Made by a program: the position numbers and the translations under genes. Positions 1-7,854 of a stretch of 64,000 bases of DNA are shown piece by piece; position 1 is the first letter of the stretch, and every line of letters begins with the position of its first letter. Source of the stretch: Streptomyces sp. NBC_00878 (GTDB taxonomy: Bacteria; Actinomycetota; Actinomycetes; Streptomycetales; Streptomycetaceae); the NCBI RefSeq assembly GCF_026341515.1, contig NZ_JAPEOK010000001.1, positions 8,680,001 to 8,744,000 on the forward strand, given 5' to 3'. Under the pieces are notes generated by a model. It saw nothing but the letters and a program-made list of their open reading frames with translations. It was not told the DNA's origin and made no database searches.

Positions 1-258
1 GTTCGTTGTGGCCCGGGCCCAAGACTCTCTCCCGCCCACGCACCGCCCGTTCAGCCCGCTCATCCCGTACGGGTTTCCCGCGGGGGCACCGCACCGCCGG
101 CGGCTGCGGGCTCGTGCCGGGTGAAGCTCCCTGGGTGAGCCCCGGGCCTCGCCCCTCCACGTAAGGTGCCGTGGTTCTGGACGTGTGTTGCGGTGCGTCG
201 TAGCGTCTGACTTCGTCCGTGATTAACAGTGCTAGTTTTTCGTACCGGAGGCCCCGCC

Positions 259-1488
259 GTGTCCGCTTCCTCCTCCTCTTCCTCTTCCTCTTCCTCTCCT
301 TCCCCCTCCTCGAAGCTGCCCCCCTTCGATCCCGCCGACCTCCTCGGTATCGATGACCTGTTGAGCGCGGAGGATCTGGCGGTTCGGGGGACCGTGCGTG
401 ACTGGGCGGCTGATCGGGTGCTGCCCTATGTCGCCGAGTGGTACGAGAAGGGGGAACTGCCCGGGATTCGGGAGCTGGCGCGGGAGTTGGGGGAGATCGG
501 CGCGCTGGGGATGTCGCTCGACGGGTACGGGTGTGCCGGGGCCTCCGCCGTGCAGTACGGGCTTGCCTGTCTGGAGCTGGAGGCCGCCGACTCCGGGATC
601 CGGTCGCTCGTCTCCGTGCAGGGATCGCTGGCGATGTACGCCATCCACCGCTTCGGGAGCGAGGAGCAGAAGCAGGCGTGGCTGCCGCGGATGGCCGCCG
701 GTGAGGTCATCGGGTGCTTCGGGCTCACCGAGCCCGATCACGGGTCCGATCCCGGAGGCATGCGGACGTACGCAAAGCGGGACGGTTCGGACTGGGTGCT
801 CACCGGGCGGAAGATGTGGATCACCAACGGGTCCGTGGCGGGCGTGGCCGTTGTGTGGGCTCAGACCGATGACGGGATCCGGGGGTTCGTCGTGCCTACC
901 GACCGGCCCGGGTTCTCCGCGCCCGAGATCAAGCACAAGTGGTCGCTGCGCGCCTCGGTCACCAGTGAACTGGTCCTCGATGAGGTTCGGCTGCCCGCGG
1001 ACGCTGTGCTGCCCCAGGTCACCGGGCTCAAGGGGCCGCTCAGCTGTCTGTCGCACGCCCGGTACGGAATCGTGTGGGGCGCGATGGGCGCCGCGCGGTC
1101 GAGTTTCGAGGCTGCGGTCGAGTACGCGAAGACGCGCGAGCAGTTCGGACGGCCCATCGGCGGCTTCCAGCTCACCCAGGCCAAGCTCGCCGACATGGCG
1201 GTCGAACTGCACAAGGGGATTCTGCTCGCCCATCACCTGGGGCGGCGCATGGACGCGGGACGGCTCCGTCCCGAGCAGGTCAGTTTCGGCAAGCTCAACA
1301 ACGTACGAGAAGCGATCGACATCTGCCGTACGGCACGCACGATTCTCGGCGCCAACGGGATCTCGCTCGAATACCCCGTCATGCGGCATGCCACGAATCT
1401 CGAATCGGTGCTGACCTACGAGGGCACCGTCGAAATGCACCAGTTGGTACTGGGCAAGGCGCTCACCGGTCTCGACGCGTTCCGGTAG
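259..1488 (+). CDS. Acyl-CoA dehydrogenase, glutaryl-CoA dehydrogenase type
   Basis: FAD-dependent oxidation of an acyl-CoA thioester; the closest subfamily is glutaryl-CoA dehydrogenase of lysine/tryptophan catabolism. The frame is open from a GTG at 229, but I chose the GTG at 259 because GGAGG at 247-251 sits 7 nt before it. That gives 409 residues, near family length. The protein opens with a serine run (about 10 Ser in a row), unusual for the family, then the N-terminal helical, beta and C-terminal helical domains. Visible marks are the flavin-binding FGLTEPDHGSD stretch, a WITNG motif, and the C-terminal TYEGTVEMH stretch whose Glu (about residue 388) aligns with the catalytic base. It converges on the SepF-like gene with only 49 bp between. 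Substrate assignment is inference. Confidence 0.9.
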   Translation: MSASSSSSSSSSSPSPSSKLPPFDPADLLGIDDLLSAEDLAVRGTVRDWAADRVLPYVAEWYEKGELPGIRELARELGEIGALGMSLDGYGCAGASAVQYGLACLELEAADSGIRSLVSVQGSLAMYAIHRFGSEEQKQAWLPRMAAGEVIGCFGLTEPDHGSDPGGMRTYAKRDGSDWVLTGRKMWITNGSVAGVAVVWAQTDDGIRGFVVPTDRPGFSAPEIKHKWSLRASVTSELVLDEVRLPADAVLPQVTGLKGPLSCLSHARYGIVWGAMGAARSSFEAAVEYAKTREQFGRPIGGFQLTQAKLADMAVELHKGILLAHHLGRRMDAGRLRPEQVSFGKLNNVREAIDICRTARTILGANGISLEYPVMRHATNLESVLTYEGTVEMHQLVLGKALTGLDAFR

Positions 1489-1537
1489 GACCATTCCTAC
1501 CGCGACGCCAAGAAGTGGCCCCGGTGAGCGGCCCTGC

Positions 1538-1984
1538 TCAGCTCTGGTTGAAGAAACCGTCCGGCCGACGGCCGACGGGCTCCCCGCTGACGATCTCGGT
1601 GTCGGCGGGGGTCAGTAGGAAAACCCGGTTCGACACGCGCTCGATCGAGCCGCGCAGGCCGAAGATCAGGCCGGCCGCGAAGTCGACGACGCGCTTGGCG
1701 TCGGCGGCCTCCATGGCCGTGAGGTTCATGATGACGGGGACGCCGTCGCGGAAGAGCTCGCCGATGCCACGGGCGTCCCGGAAGCTGTCCGGGGTGACCG
1801 TGCCGATCCGGCGGCCCTTGTCCTCGGCCGCGTCCGACGCCACCTTCACGCGCGGATCCGTGACCCAGGCATCTCTGGCCCCGGTCTCGGACCCTTCGGC
1901 GTAGTTGTCGTCGTCGTAGTAACGCTCGTCATCGTTGTCGTCGACGAGGCCAAGCCAGGCACTCGCCTTGCGCACCGATCCCAT
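1538..1984 (-). CDS. sflA: SepF-like cell division protein (SflA-type)
   Basis: This 148-residue protein has an acidic Asp/Glu/Tyr-rich N-terminal segment (about 14-35) and a SepF domain (about 62-140: [35 protein letters not shown]). SepF proteins polymerise and tether FtsZ to the membrane. In Streptomyces the canonical sepF lies in the division cluster beside ftsZ; this gene lies outside any such cluster, so it is more likely one of the SepF-like (Sfl) proteins that modulate sporulation septation. The symbol rests on remembered synteny with the SCO1749 region. The start ATG is preceded by GAGAGGAGG on the minus strand. A 290-bp divergent gap separates it from the DUF5685 gene. Confidence 0.85.
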   Translation of the reverse strand: MGSVRKASAWLGLVDDNDDERYYDDDNYAEGSETGARDAWVTDPRVKVASDAAEDKGRRIGTVTPDSFRDARGIGELFRDGVPVIMNLTAMEAADAKRVVDFAAGLIFGLRGSIERVSNRVFLLTPADTEIVSGEPVGRRPDGFFNQS

Positions 1985-2274
1985 GGACGCCTCCTCTCAC
2001 AGCGGTGTTTCTTTTCTCCGCATCCCCATGGTCGTGCATGATGCGGATGTCGCGCCAAGGGGATAGACGCCGCGCGGGGGTTTCGTGACGGTACTGGTGC
2101 ACAGCGAATTCGTCGAGAGCCCGCGTACCCCAAGGGTCGTGCCGTACACCGCTGCTGACTGAGAGTGAAATATGATTCTTCACGGCGGACGGGTGACGAC
2201 TAGGGCATATGGGTGAACGGGGTGATCGGTACGATGCCGCAGCTCAACGTCCTGCACACATCGGGGGGATCATC

Positions 2275-3447
2275 GTGTTCGGAATCGTCAGACCCTGCCG
2301 CCATCGGCTTGGAGAAAGACTCAAAACCCAATGGATGGCGCATTTGTGCGGGCTGTGTCTCGCACTGCGCGGGGATCACGGGCAGTTCGCGCGGGTCGTC
2401 ACGAACTATGACGGCTTGCTGATATCCGTTCTGACGGAGGCTCAGGCGGAACGGGCCACAGGATGGCGGCGCACGGCCGGGCCCTGTCCATTGCGCGGAA
2501 TGCGGAGTGCCTCGGTCGCTCAGGGTGAGGGAGCCCGTCTCGCCGCCGCCGTCTCGCTGGTGCTCGCCTCGGCGAAGGTGCGCGACCACGTGGCCGACGG
2601 GGACGGGCTGTTGGCCCGCCGGCCGGTGGCGCTCGCGGCCCGCCGCGTCGCCACGAACTGGGGGCGGGCGGGTGCCCGGACCGGTTCCGACGTCGGCTTC
2701 GACACCGCCGTGCTGGTCGACGCCGTCGACCGGCAGGTGGGCATCGAGGCGCTCGCCGGGCCCGGCACCCCGCTGCTGACCGTCACCGAACCGACCGAGA
2801 CCGCGACCGCCGCGGCCTTCGCGCACACCGCGATCCTGGCCGGGCGGCCCGGCAACGCGGAACCGCTCGCCGAGGCCGGCCGGCTCTTCGGACGGCTCGC
2901 CCACCTCCTGGACGCCGTGGAGGACAGGGAAACTGACGCCGCGTCGGGCGCCTGGAATCCCCTGACCGTCACTGGTACGTCCCTCCTGGAGGCCCGGCGG
3001 CTCGCCGACGACGCGCTGCACGGGATACGGCTCGCGCTGCGGGAGGCGGAATTCGCGGACGCGAAGCTGGCGCATGTGCTGCTCGCCCATGAGCTGCGGA
3101 ACGCGGTGGACCGGGCCTTCGGCACCGCCGCGTGCTCGCACCACCAGGCCGAGTTGTACGGGCCGCCTCCCGGCAATCCGTACGCGCCGTCCGGGCCCGG
3201 CGGTCCGCCGCCGCCTCCCGAGCCGCCACGCCGTGACCGGCGCGGACTCCTCGCGGGCTGCGCCGTGTGGATGGGCCTGGCCTGTACGTGCCAGCTGTGC
3301 TGCTGCGACTACGACGACCCGTGGAGCGGGGAGCGCAAGGAGGGATTCTGGCAGCGGTGCGACGACTGCAGCGACTGCTGCGACAGCTGTAACTGCTGCG
3401 GCAATTGCTGTGACGGGTGCGGATGCGATTGCGGTTGCAGCGGCTGA
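2275..3447 (+). CDS. DUF5685 family protein with cysteine-rich C-terminus
   Basis: The GTG at 2275 gives the family-typical N-terminus MFGIVRPCRHRLGERLK followed by WMAHLCGLCLALRGDHG; an upstream ATG at 2209 would only add unrelated residues. Length is 390 residues. The body is helical and Ala/Leu-rich, with an N-terminal CxxC (CGLC) and a further Cys in RPCRH. After a Pro-rich linker comes a hydrophobic patch (GLLAGCAVWMGLACTC) and a tail with 18 cysteines in about 57 residues (CTCQLCCC, then repeated DCC, NCC and GC units). Such a tail suggests metal binding, disulfide or lipid-type modification; none is shown. The molecular function is unknown to me. A strong hairpin follows the stop. Confidence 0.8.
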   Translation: MFGIVRPCRHRLGERLKTQWMAHLCGLCLALRGDHGQFARVVTNYDGLLISVLTEAQAERATGWRRTAGPCPLRGMRSASVAQGEGARLAAAVSLVLASAKVRDHVADGDGLLARRPVALAARRVATNWGRAGARTGSDVGFDTAVLVDAVDRQVGIEALAGPGTPLLTVTEPTETATAAAFAHTAILAGRPGNAEPLAEAGRLFGRLAHLLDAVEDRETDAASGAWNPLTVTGTSLLEARRLADDALHGIRLALREAEFADAKLAHVLLAHELRNAVDRAFGTAACSHHQAELYGPPPGNPYAPSGPGGPPPPPEPPRRDRRGLLAGCAVWMGLACTCQLCCCDYDDPWSGERKEGFWQRCDDCSDCCDSCNCCGNCCDGCGCDCGCSG

Positions 3448-3469
3448 CTCTCCTCTCCAGGAGGAGGCT

Positions 3470-3502
3470 GCTCCCCTTCCCCCTGGAGAGGGGAAGGGGA
3501 GC
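3470..3502 (+). terminator. Perfect 13-bp hairpin after the DUF5685 gene
   Basis: GCTCCCCTTCCCC (3470-3482) and its exact reverse complement (3490-3502) flank a 7-nt loop, 22 bp after the stop at 3447. There is no T-run, as is usual for Streptomyces terminators. A purine-only-looking A/G tract follows (about 3510-3570). Confidence 0.75.
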
Positions 3503-3614
3503 AGGCGAGATGAACAGAAAGAAGAGAAAAAGAAGAGAGAAAGAAGAGAACAGGAGAAGCGCGAGGGGAGGAGTGCGCGTGTGAAGGCGTGGAGAAAGGT
3601 GGGAAACGCTTAAG

Positions 3615-3641
3615 GCGCCCGCCCATGAAGGGCTCGGGCGC
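3615..3641 (-). terminator. Hairpin downstream of the minus-strand leader peptide (candidate attenuator)
   Basis: GCGCCCG (3615-3621) pairs with CGGGCGC (3635-3641), extended by three more pairs around a 2-nt bulge and a 5-nt loop. Read on the minus strand it begins 14 nt after the leader-peptide stop, the spacing expected for an attenuation hairpin. No minus-strand gene follows it. Confidence 0.4.
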
Positions 3642-3654
3642 GCAGGGGGTCAGC

Positions 3655-3726
3655 TCAACAGGACGAGGACCACACTCGACCGAAGTCGATGTGGGAGCGC
3701 GTGACCAGCCACTGCTGCGAATGCAT
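3655..3726 (-). CDS. Putative cysteine-responsive leader peptide
   Basis: This 23-codon minus-strand ORF begins MHSQQWLVTRSHIDF and ends GRVWSSSC. It matches the pattern (L-T-R-x-H-[IV]-D-[LF]-x-R-V-x-S-x-x-C) of actinobacterial leader peptides found upstream of sulfur-assimilation and sulfur-transport genes, as I remember that family. An in-frame ATG at 3747 would add seven residues. No clear Shine-Dalgarno is visible for either start, so leaderless translation is possible. Downstream on the same strand there is only the candidate attenuator hairpin and then DNA antisense to the DUF5685 gene. The neighbouring organosulfur operon is transcribed the other way. The peptide match is fairly convincing; its target is not. 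Confidence 0.5.
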   Translation of the reverse strand: MHSQQWLVTRSHIDFGRVWSSSC

Positions 3727-3798
3727 GAGAGCAAGTGGAACAGGCATCCGGTTTGGCGTCAACTGACGTGAGACGTATCGCTCACAGTGTGGACAGCC

Positions 3799-3829
3799 TT
3801 GACACCGAGGGGAAACGCCCCCGTACTCT
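3799..3829 (+). promoter_or_regulatory. Promoter of the organosulfur operon (TTGACA / TACTCT)
   Basis: TTGACA at 3799-3804 and TACTCT at 3824-3829 are separated by 19 nt (18 if GTACTC is used). The -35 is a perfect match to the vegetative consensus. It lies about 130 bp upstream of the first ORF of the operon and points into it. Confidence 0.55.
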
Positions 3830-3957
3830 CGGTGGACGGCCCTGCTGAGGGGCTCGGCCGTGCACGCCGTACGACGTCCTCGTGGCGTCCGCGTGATTCG
3901 CGTGACCTGTGTGAAGGCACCACCCGTGTTCGACTCGACGTATCACGGAGCCTTCGC

Positions 3958-4089
3958 ATGTCCTCGCAGACCCTTACCAAGGTGGCCGCGCCGGAAGTCG
4001 CGGTGCCCTTGCCCATCGTCCCGTGGCGCCGTCCCGGTCTCACCACCCTCAGTCCGACCCTTCGTGTGTCCCGGGCGGGCTCCCGGTGA
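3958..4089 (+). CDS. Small ORF translationally coupled to the FAD-binding protein
   Basis: This ORF encodes 43 residues, beginning MSSQTLTKVAAPEVAVPLP and ending RVSRAGSR. ACGGAG at 3945-3950 lies 7 nt before the ATG, a good ribosome site. Its TGA (4087-4089) overlaps the GTG start of the next gene (4086-4088), a GTGA coupling. The peptide has no domain I recognise. It could be a genuine small protein or a translated leader controlling the operon, which begins about 130 bp upstream at a strong promoter. No hydrophobic segment or cysteine is present, so it does not resemble the cysteine leader on the opposite strand. Confidence 0.45.
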   Translation: MSSQTLTKVAAPEVAVPLPIVPWRRPGLTTLSPTLRVSRAGSR

Positions 4090-5930
4090 GGCCGTCGATC
4101 GTCATTGTGGGAGCCGGGCCGCGGGGGACCGGACTCCTGGAGCGGATCGCCGCCAACATGCCCGAGCTGTACGACGGTTCGGGGCAGACCGGTCCGAGGC
4201 ATGCCGTTTCGGCGCAGACCGTTTCGAGGCAGGCCGGTTCGGAGCAGGCCGCAGCGGGGCTCGACATTCATCTCGTCGATCCCTTTCCGCCGGGCGGTGG
4301 CCGGATCTGGCGCGAGGCGCAGCCACCGCTGCTGTGGATGAACTCCGAGGCCCAGGACGTCACGATGTTCACCGACGAGACGGTCGACATGGCCGGGCCG
4401 GTGCGCGGGGGCCCCACGCTGCACGAGTGGGCCGCACTGGACGGCCGTGTCTTCGCGGACCGGCAACGGCAGGGCACGTACCTGCGCTGGGTCTTTGAGC
4501 GGACCGTCGCCGCGCTGCCGCCGGGTGTCCGCGTCCACCATCACCCCCGCCGTGCCCTGCGGGTCGGGGGTCCGCGCGAGGGGCGCCAGCAGGTGTGGCT
4601 GGAGGGCCGGCCGCGCCCGCTCCTCGCCGACCTGGTCGTCCTCACACTCGGCCATCTGGACGCCGAACTCGACGATGAACAGCGCGAGTTGGCCGCGTAC
4701 GCCCGCGCCCACGACCTCGTCCACCTGCCGCCGGACTTCACCGCCGACAGCGACCTGTCCGCGCTCGCGCCGGGCGAACCGGTGCTCGTACGCGGTTTCG
4801 GGCTCGCCTTCGTCGACCTGATGGTGCTGCTCACGGAAGAGCGTGGCGGGCGCTACGAGCCGGGCCCGGACGGGGAGTTGACGTACCGGGCGTCCGGGCG
4901 CGAGCCCGTGCTGCACGTCGGGTCGCGGCGCGGGGTCCCGTACCACTCGAAGATCGGCTACGACCTGACCGGTGAACGGCCGCCGCTGCCACGGTTCTTC
5001 GGGCCGGGCGAGGTGGACGCACTGCTCGCGCGTCCCGAAGGCTTCGACTTCCGGCGGGACGTGTGGCCGCTCGTCGAGAAGGAACTGGGCTTCGCGCACT
5101 ACCACCGGCTGTTCACGGTGCACCCCGAGCGCACGGGCATGGCCTGGGCGGACTTCGAGGAGAAGTACGCGGCCGGTGACAGCGCCGAGATCCAGGGCCT
5201 GGTCGCCTCGGCCGTGCCCGATCCCGCCGACCGGCTCGACCTGTCCGCGCTCGACCGTCCGCTGGACGGGGTGCATCATGCCTCGTACGACGCACTCCAG
5301 GATGGTCTGCGGGCCTACATCGAGGGGGATCTGACCCGGCGTCATGATTCCGCGCACAGCCCGGATCTGGCCGTCTTCTTCGGACTCCTCTCCGTCTACG
5401 GGCAGTTGGTGCGGCTCGGTGACATCGGGTCCTGGTGGCACGGCTTCTTCAGCTATCTGGCGTCCGGGCCGCCCGGACCGCGGCTGCGGCAGATGCTCGC
5501 CCTGTCCCGGGCCGGAGTGCTCAGGTTCCTGGGCGCCGACATGACCGTGACGGCCGCGGACGGCGTCTTCCGGGCCGGGAGCGCCACCGTGCCGGGGGAG
5601 TACGTCGAGGCGCGGGCACTCGTCGAGGCGCGGCTGCCGCACCCCACGGTCGAGCGGACCCGCGACTCGCTGCTGCGCGAGCTGCACGCCGAAGGAGCCG
5701 CGGCCACGCCCGAGGGGCTGCTCGCCGTGGACCCCGCCGACGGGCGCGTCCTCGACCGCTCCGGCACCCCGCATCCCCGGCGCTTCGCGCTCGGGCCGCA
5801 CACCGACGCCCGGGGCTCCGGCGCGTTCACCCGGCCGCGCACCGGAGGGCCCGCCTTCCGGCAGAACGACGCCACGGCGCGTGCCGCGCTGGCCTTTCTG
5901 CGCGCGCTGTCCTGTAGCGCCGCCGCGTAA
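4086..5930 (+). CDS. FAD/NAD(P)-binding protein (PF13454-type)
   Basis: This 614-residue protein has a Rossmann GAGPRGTG motif at residues 9-16 right after the first beta strand, as in the NAD_binding_9 family of flavoproteins. It also contains a second nucleotide-binding-like stretch (VLVRGFGLAFVDLMVLL). The GTG start overlaps the preceding small ORF; a longer frame opens at 4023 but adds no family sequence. Residues 32-58 are a degenerate repeat (QTGPRHAVSAQTVSRQAGSE) that looks like a local expansion. As first large gene of an operon with an importer and two flavin monooxygenases, it may act as a flavin-dependent oxidoreductase on the imported compound, possibly N-hydroxylating or supplying electrons. 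The substrate is unknown. Confidence 0.8.
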   Translation: MRPSIVIVGAGPRGTGLLERIAANMPELYDGSGQTGPRHAVSAQTVSRQAGSEQAAAGLDIHLVDPFPPGGGRIWREAQPPLLWMNSEAQDVTMFTDETVDMAGPVRGGPTLHEWAALDGRVFADRQRQGTYLRWVFERTVAALPPGVRVHHHPRRALRVGGPREGRQQVWLEGRPRPLLADLVVLTLGHLDAELDDEQRELAAYARAHDLVHLPPDFTADSDLSALAPGEPVLVRGFGLAFVDLMVLLTEERGGRYEPGPDGELTYRASGREPVLHVGSRRGVPYHSKIGYDLTGERPPLPRFFGPGEVDALLARPEGFDFRRDVWPLVEKELGFAHYHRLFTVHPERTGMAWADFEEKYAAGDSAEIQGLVASAVPDPADRLDLSALDRPLDGVHHASYDALQDGLRAYIEGDLTRRHDSAHSPDLAVFFGLLSVYGQLVRLGDIGSWWHGFFSYLASGPPGPRLRQMLALSRAGVLRFLGADMTVTAADGVFRAGSATVPGEYVEARALVEARLPHPTVERTRDSLLRELHAEGAAATPEGLLAVDPADGRVLDRSGTPHPRRFALGPHTDARGSGAFTRPRTGGPAFRQNDATARAALAFLRALSCSAAA

Positions 5931-6035
5931 CCACGCCTCGCGTCACCGCACCCGTGTTGCCACATCCCGCGTAGCCACGCTCCGCGTCACCACACCCCCG
6001 CGCATTTCTCGCGCCCAGAGGACCAGAGGACTCCC

Positions 6036-6917
6036 ATGTCGCTGACCAGTGATCCACCCCTTGCCAGAACATCCGCCGAGCCCGAGGACTACGGCGCGCT
6101 CAAGGTGGTGCCCGTACGCCATCCCTGGCGCTGGGCAGCGGTGGTCGTGACCGCCGTGCTGCTCGCCCAGTTCGCCCACGGGCTCGCCACCAACCCCGGC
6201 TGGGAGTGGGAGGTGTTCGTCGAGTTCTTCACCGCCGAGGTGATCCTCAAGGCGGTCTGGGTCACGCTTCAACTCACCTTCTACGGAACGGCGTTGGGCT
6301 TCGCCCTCGGTATCGTCCTCGCGTTCATGCGGCTGTCGGCGAGCCCGTTCCTGAAGGCCGTCTCCTTCGCGTACATCTGGGCGTTCCGGTCGATCCCGCT
6401 GATCGTGCAGCTGCTCTTCTGGTTCAACCTCGCCTATCTCTACAAGGAGTTGGAGTTCGGTATCCCCTTCGGGCCCGGCTTCTTCTCCTTCGACACGATG
6501 GGTCTGGTCGGCGCGATGAGCGCGGCGGTGCTGGGGCTGGCCCTGCACCAGGCCGCGTACGCCGCGGAGATCGTGCGCGGTGGCGTACTGGCCGTCGACA
6601 GCGGGCAGTTGGAGGCGGCCGCCGCGCTCGGCATCCCCAGGCTCCGGCAGATCCGGCGGATCGTGCTGCCGCAGGCGATGCGCTCCATCCTGCCGAACGC
6701 CGCCAACGAGGTGATCTCCCTCTTCAAGGGCACCTCGATCGTCTCCGTCATGGCGATCGGCGAACTCTTCTACCAGGTCCAGGTCATCTACGGCCGCAAC
6801 GGCCGGGTCGTACCGCTGCTCATGGTCGCGACCGCCTGGTACATCCTCCTGACCACCGCGCTCTCGGTCCTCCAGCACTACGTCGAACGGCACTTCGCGA
6901 AGGGAAGCACCCGATGA
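6036..6917 (+). CDS. Amino-acid-type ABC transporter permease
   Basis: This 293-residue inner-membrane permease belongs to the His/Glu/Gln/cystine family of polar amino-acid importers. A first helix lies near residues 27-50, followed by the conserved permease fold, and the EAA loop is clear (LEAAAALGIPRLRQIRRI then VLPQA, about 190-212). It probably works as a homodimer, since no second permease gene is present. The ATPase gene starts in its stop codon (ATGA). Operon partners (solute-binding lipoprotein, flavin monooxygenases) suggest import of a cystine-like or S-substituted cysteine compound. GAGG stands before the ATG. Confidence 0.9.
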   Translation: MSLTSDPPLARTSAEPEDYGALKVVPVRHPWRWAAVVVTAVLLAQFAHGLATNPGWEWEVFVEFFTAEVILKAVWVTLQLTFYGTALGFALGIVLAFMRLSASPFLKAVSFAYIWAFRSIPLIVQLLFWFNLAYLYKELEFGIPFGPGFFSFDTMGLVGAMSAAVLGLALHQAAYAAEIVRGGVLAVDSGQLEAAAALGIPRLRQIRRIVLPQAMRSILPNAANEVISLFKGTSIVSVMAIGELFYQVQVIYGRNGRVVPLLMVATAWYILLTTALSVLQHYVERHFAKGSTR

Positions 6918-7764
6918 GCGTGCCGCGCGCCGCGGACGGGGCGACCGCCGCCGTCCCCACGGCCTCTCCCCTCTCTCCCATGGTCGACATCAAGTCCGTG
7001 CACAAGAGCTTCGGCACGCTCGAAGTCCTCAAGGGCGTCGACCTGGAGGTGCGGGCCGGTGAAGTCACCGTCATTCTCGGCCCGTCCGGCTCGGGCAAGT
7101 CCACGCTGCTGCGCACCATCAACCACCTGGAGAAGGTCGACCAGGGCTGGATCAGCGTGGACGGATCGCTGGTCGGATACCGGCGCTCCGGCGACAGGCT
7201 GTACGAGCTGCGCGAGCGGGAGATCCTCCGACAGCGCACCCGGATCGGGTTCGTCTTCCAGAACTTCAACCTCTTCCCGCATCTCACGGTGCTGGAGAAC
7301 GTTGTCGAGGCCCCGGTCTCCGCGCTGAAGCGGCCCCGCAAGGACGTCACCGTGACCGCGCGCGGGCTGCTCGACCGGGTCGGACTCGCCGACAAGGCCG
7401 ACGCCTACCCGAAGCAGCTCTCCGGCGGACAGCAGCTGGGGGTACCCCCAGGCCCTTAAGGCACTGGGGGAGCGTGGCCATCGCCCGCGCGCTCGCCCTG
7501 GAGCCGAAGCTGCTGCTCTTCGACGAGCCGACGTCCGCGCTCGACCCGGAGCTGGTCGGTGAAGTCCTCGACGTCATCAAGGACTTGGCCCACCAGGACA
7601 CCACGATGATCGTCGTCACGCACGAGATCGGCTTCGCCCGCGAGGTCGCCGACACCGTCGTCTTCATGGACGACGGCCGCATCGTCGAACAGGGCACCCC
7701 CGGTGACGTACTCGACCGGCCGCGGCACGAGCGCACCCGCGCTTTCCTCTCCAAGGTTCTCTGA
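6914..7764 (+). pseudogene. Amino-acid ABC transporter ATPase, disrupted by a 35-bp repeat
   Basis: The gene starts with ATG overlapping the permease stop. Its first ORF (6914-7459, 181 codons) carries Walker A (GPSGSGKST), the Q-loop ([11 protein letters not shown]) and the signature LSGGQQ, then runs into foreign residues LGVPPGP and a TAA. The second ORF (7474-7764) resumes with [12 protein letters not shown], Walker B ([14 protein letters not shown]) and the H-loop (VVTHEIGFA). Deleting 7437-7471 rejoins LSGGQQ to RVAIAR and leaves 816 nt, exactly 272 codons. GTG at 7474 has only a GGGGGAG ending one base before it, too close for good reinitiation. The importer is therefore probably inactive, unless two half-proteins assemble, transcription slippage occurs, or the insert is a sequence error. 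Confidence 0.85.
7437..7471. repeat. 35-bp palindromic repeat inserted in the ATPase gene
   Basis: The insert starts TGGGGGTACCCCCAGG and ends CACTGGGGGA. Internal arms (CCCCCAGG.CC against GG.ACTGGGGG) fold into a hairpin around CTTAAG. Its reverse complement closely matches 61818-61853 inside the MITE at the right end of the window, and it shares the CCCCCA / TGGGGG ends with 61911-61940. Confidence 0.75.
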
Positions 7765-7854
7765 TCTCTCCGAGGTCCCCTGAGCCTTCTCTCTCCCCAA
7801 CTCCCCACCCCTGTTTGTCCCTTGTCCGTCCCTTCTCATTTCAGGAGTTCATCC

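Noticed and set aside
1..258. Possible RNA gene or riboswitch in the first 258 bases
   Set aside because: Only GC-rich sequence without a tRNA-like cloverleaf or a known riboswitch motif that I could trace.
3759..5801. 680-codon minus-strand open frame opposite the flavoprotein gene
   Set aside because: No domain-like sequence, and the plus strand has a GxGxxG flavoprotein with proper start and coupling.
6206..7459. 417-codon frame running from inside the permease gene into the ATPase
   Set aside because: Its first two thirds are an out-of-frame reading of the permease; the ATPase starts at 6914 in that frame.
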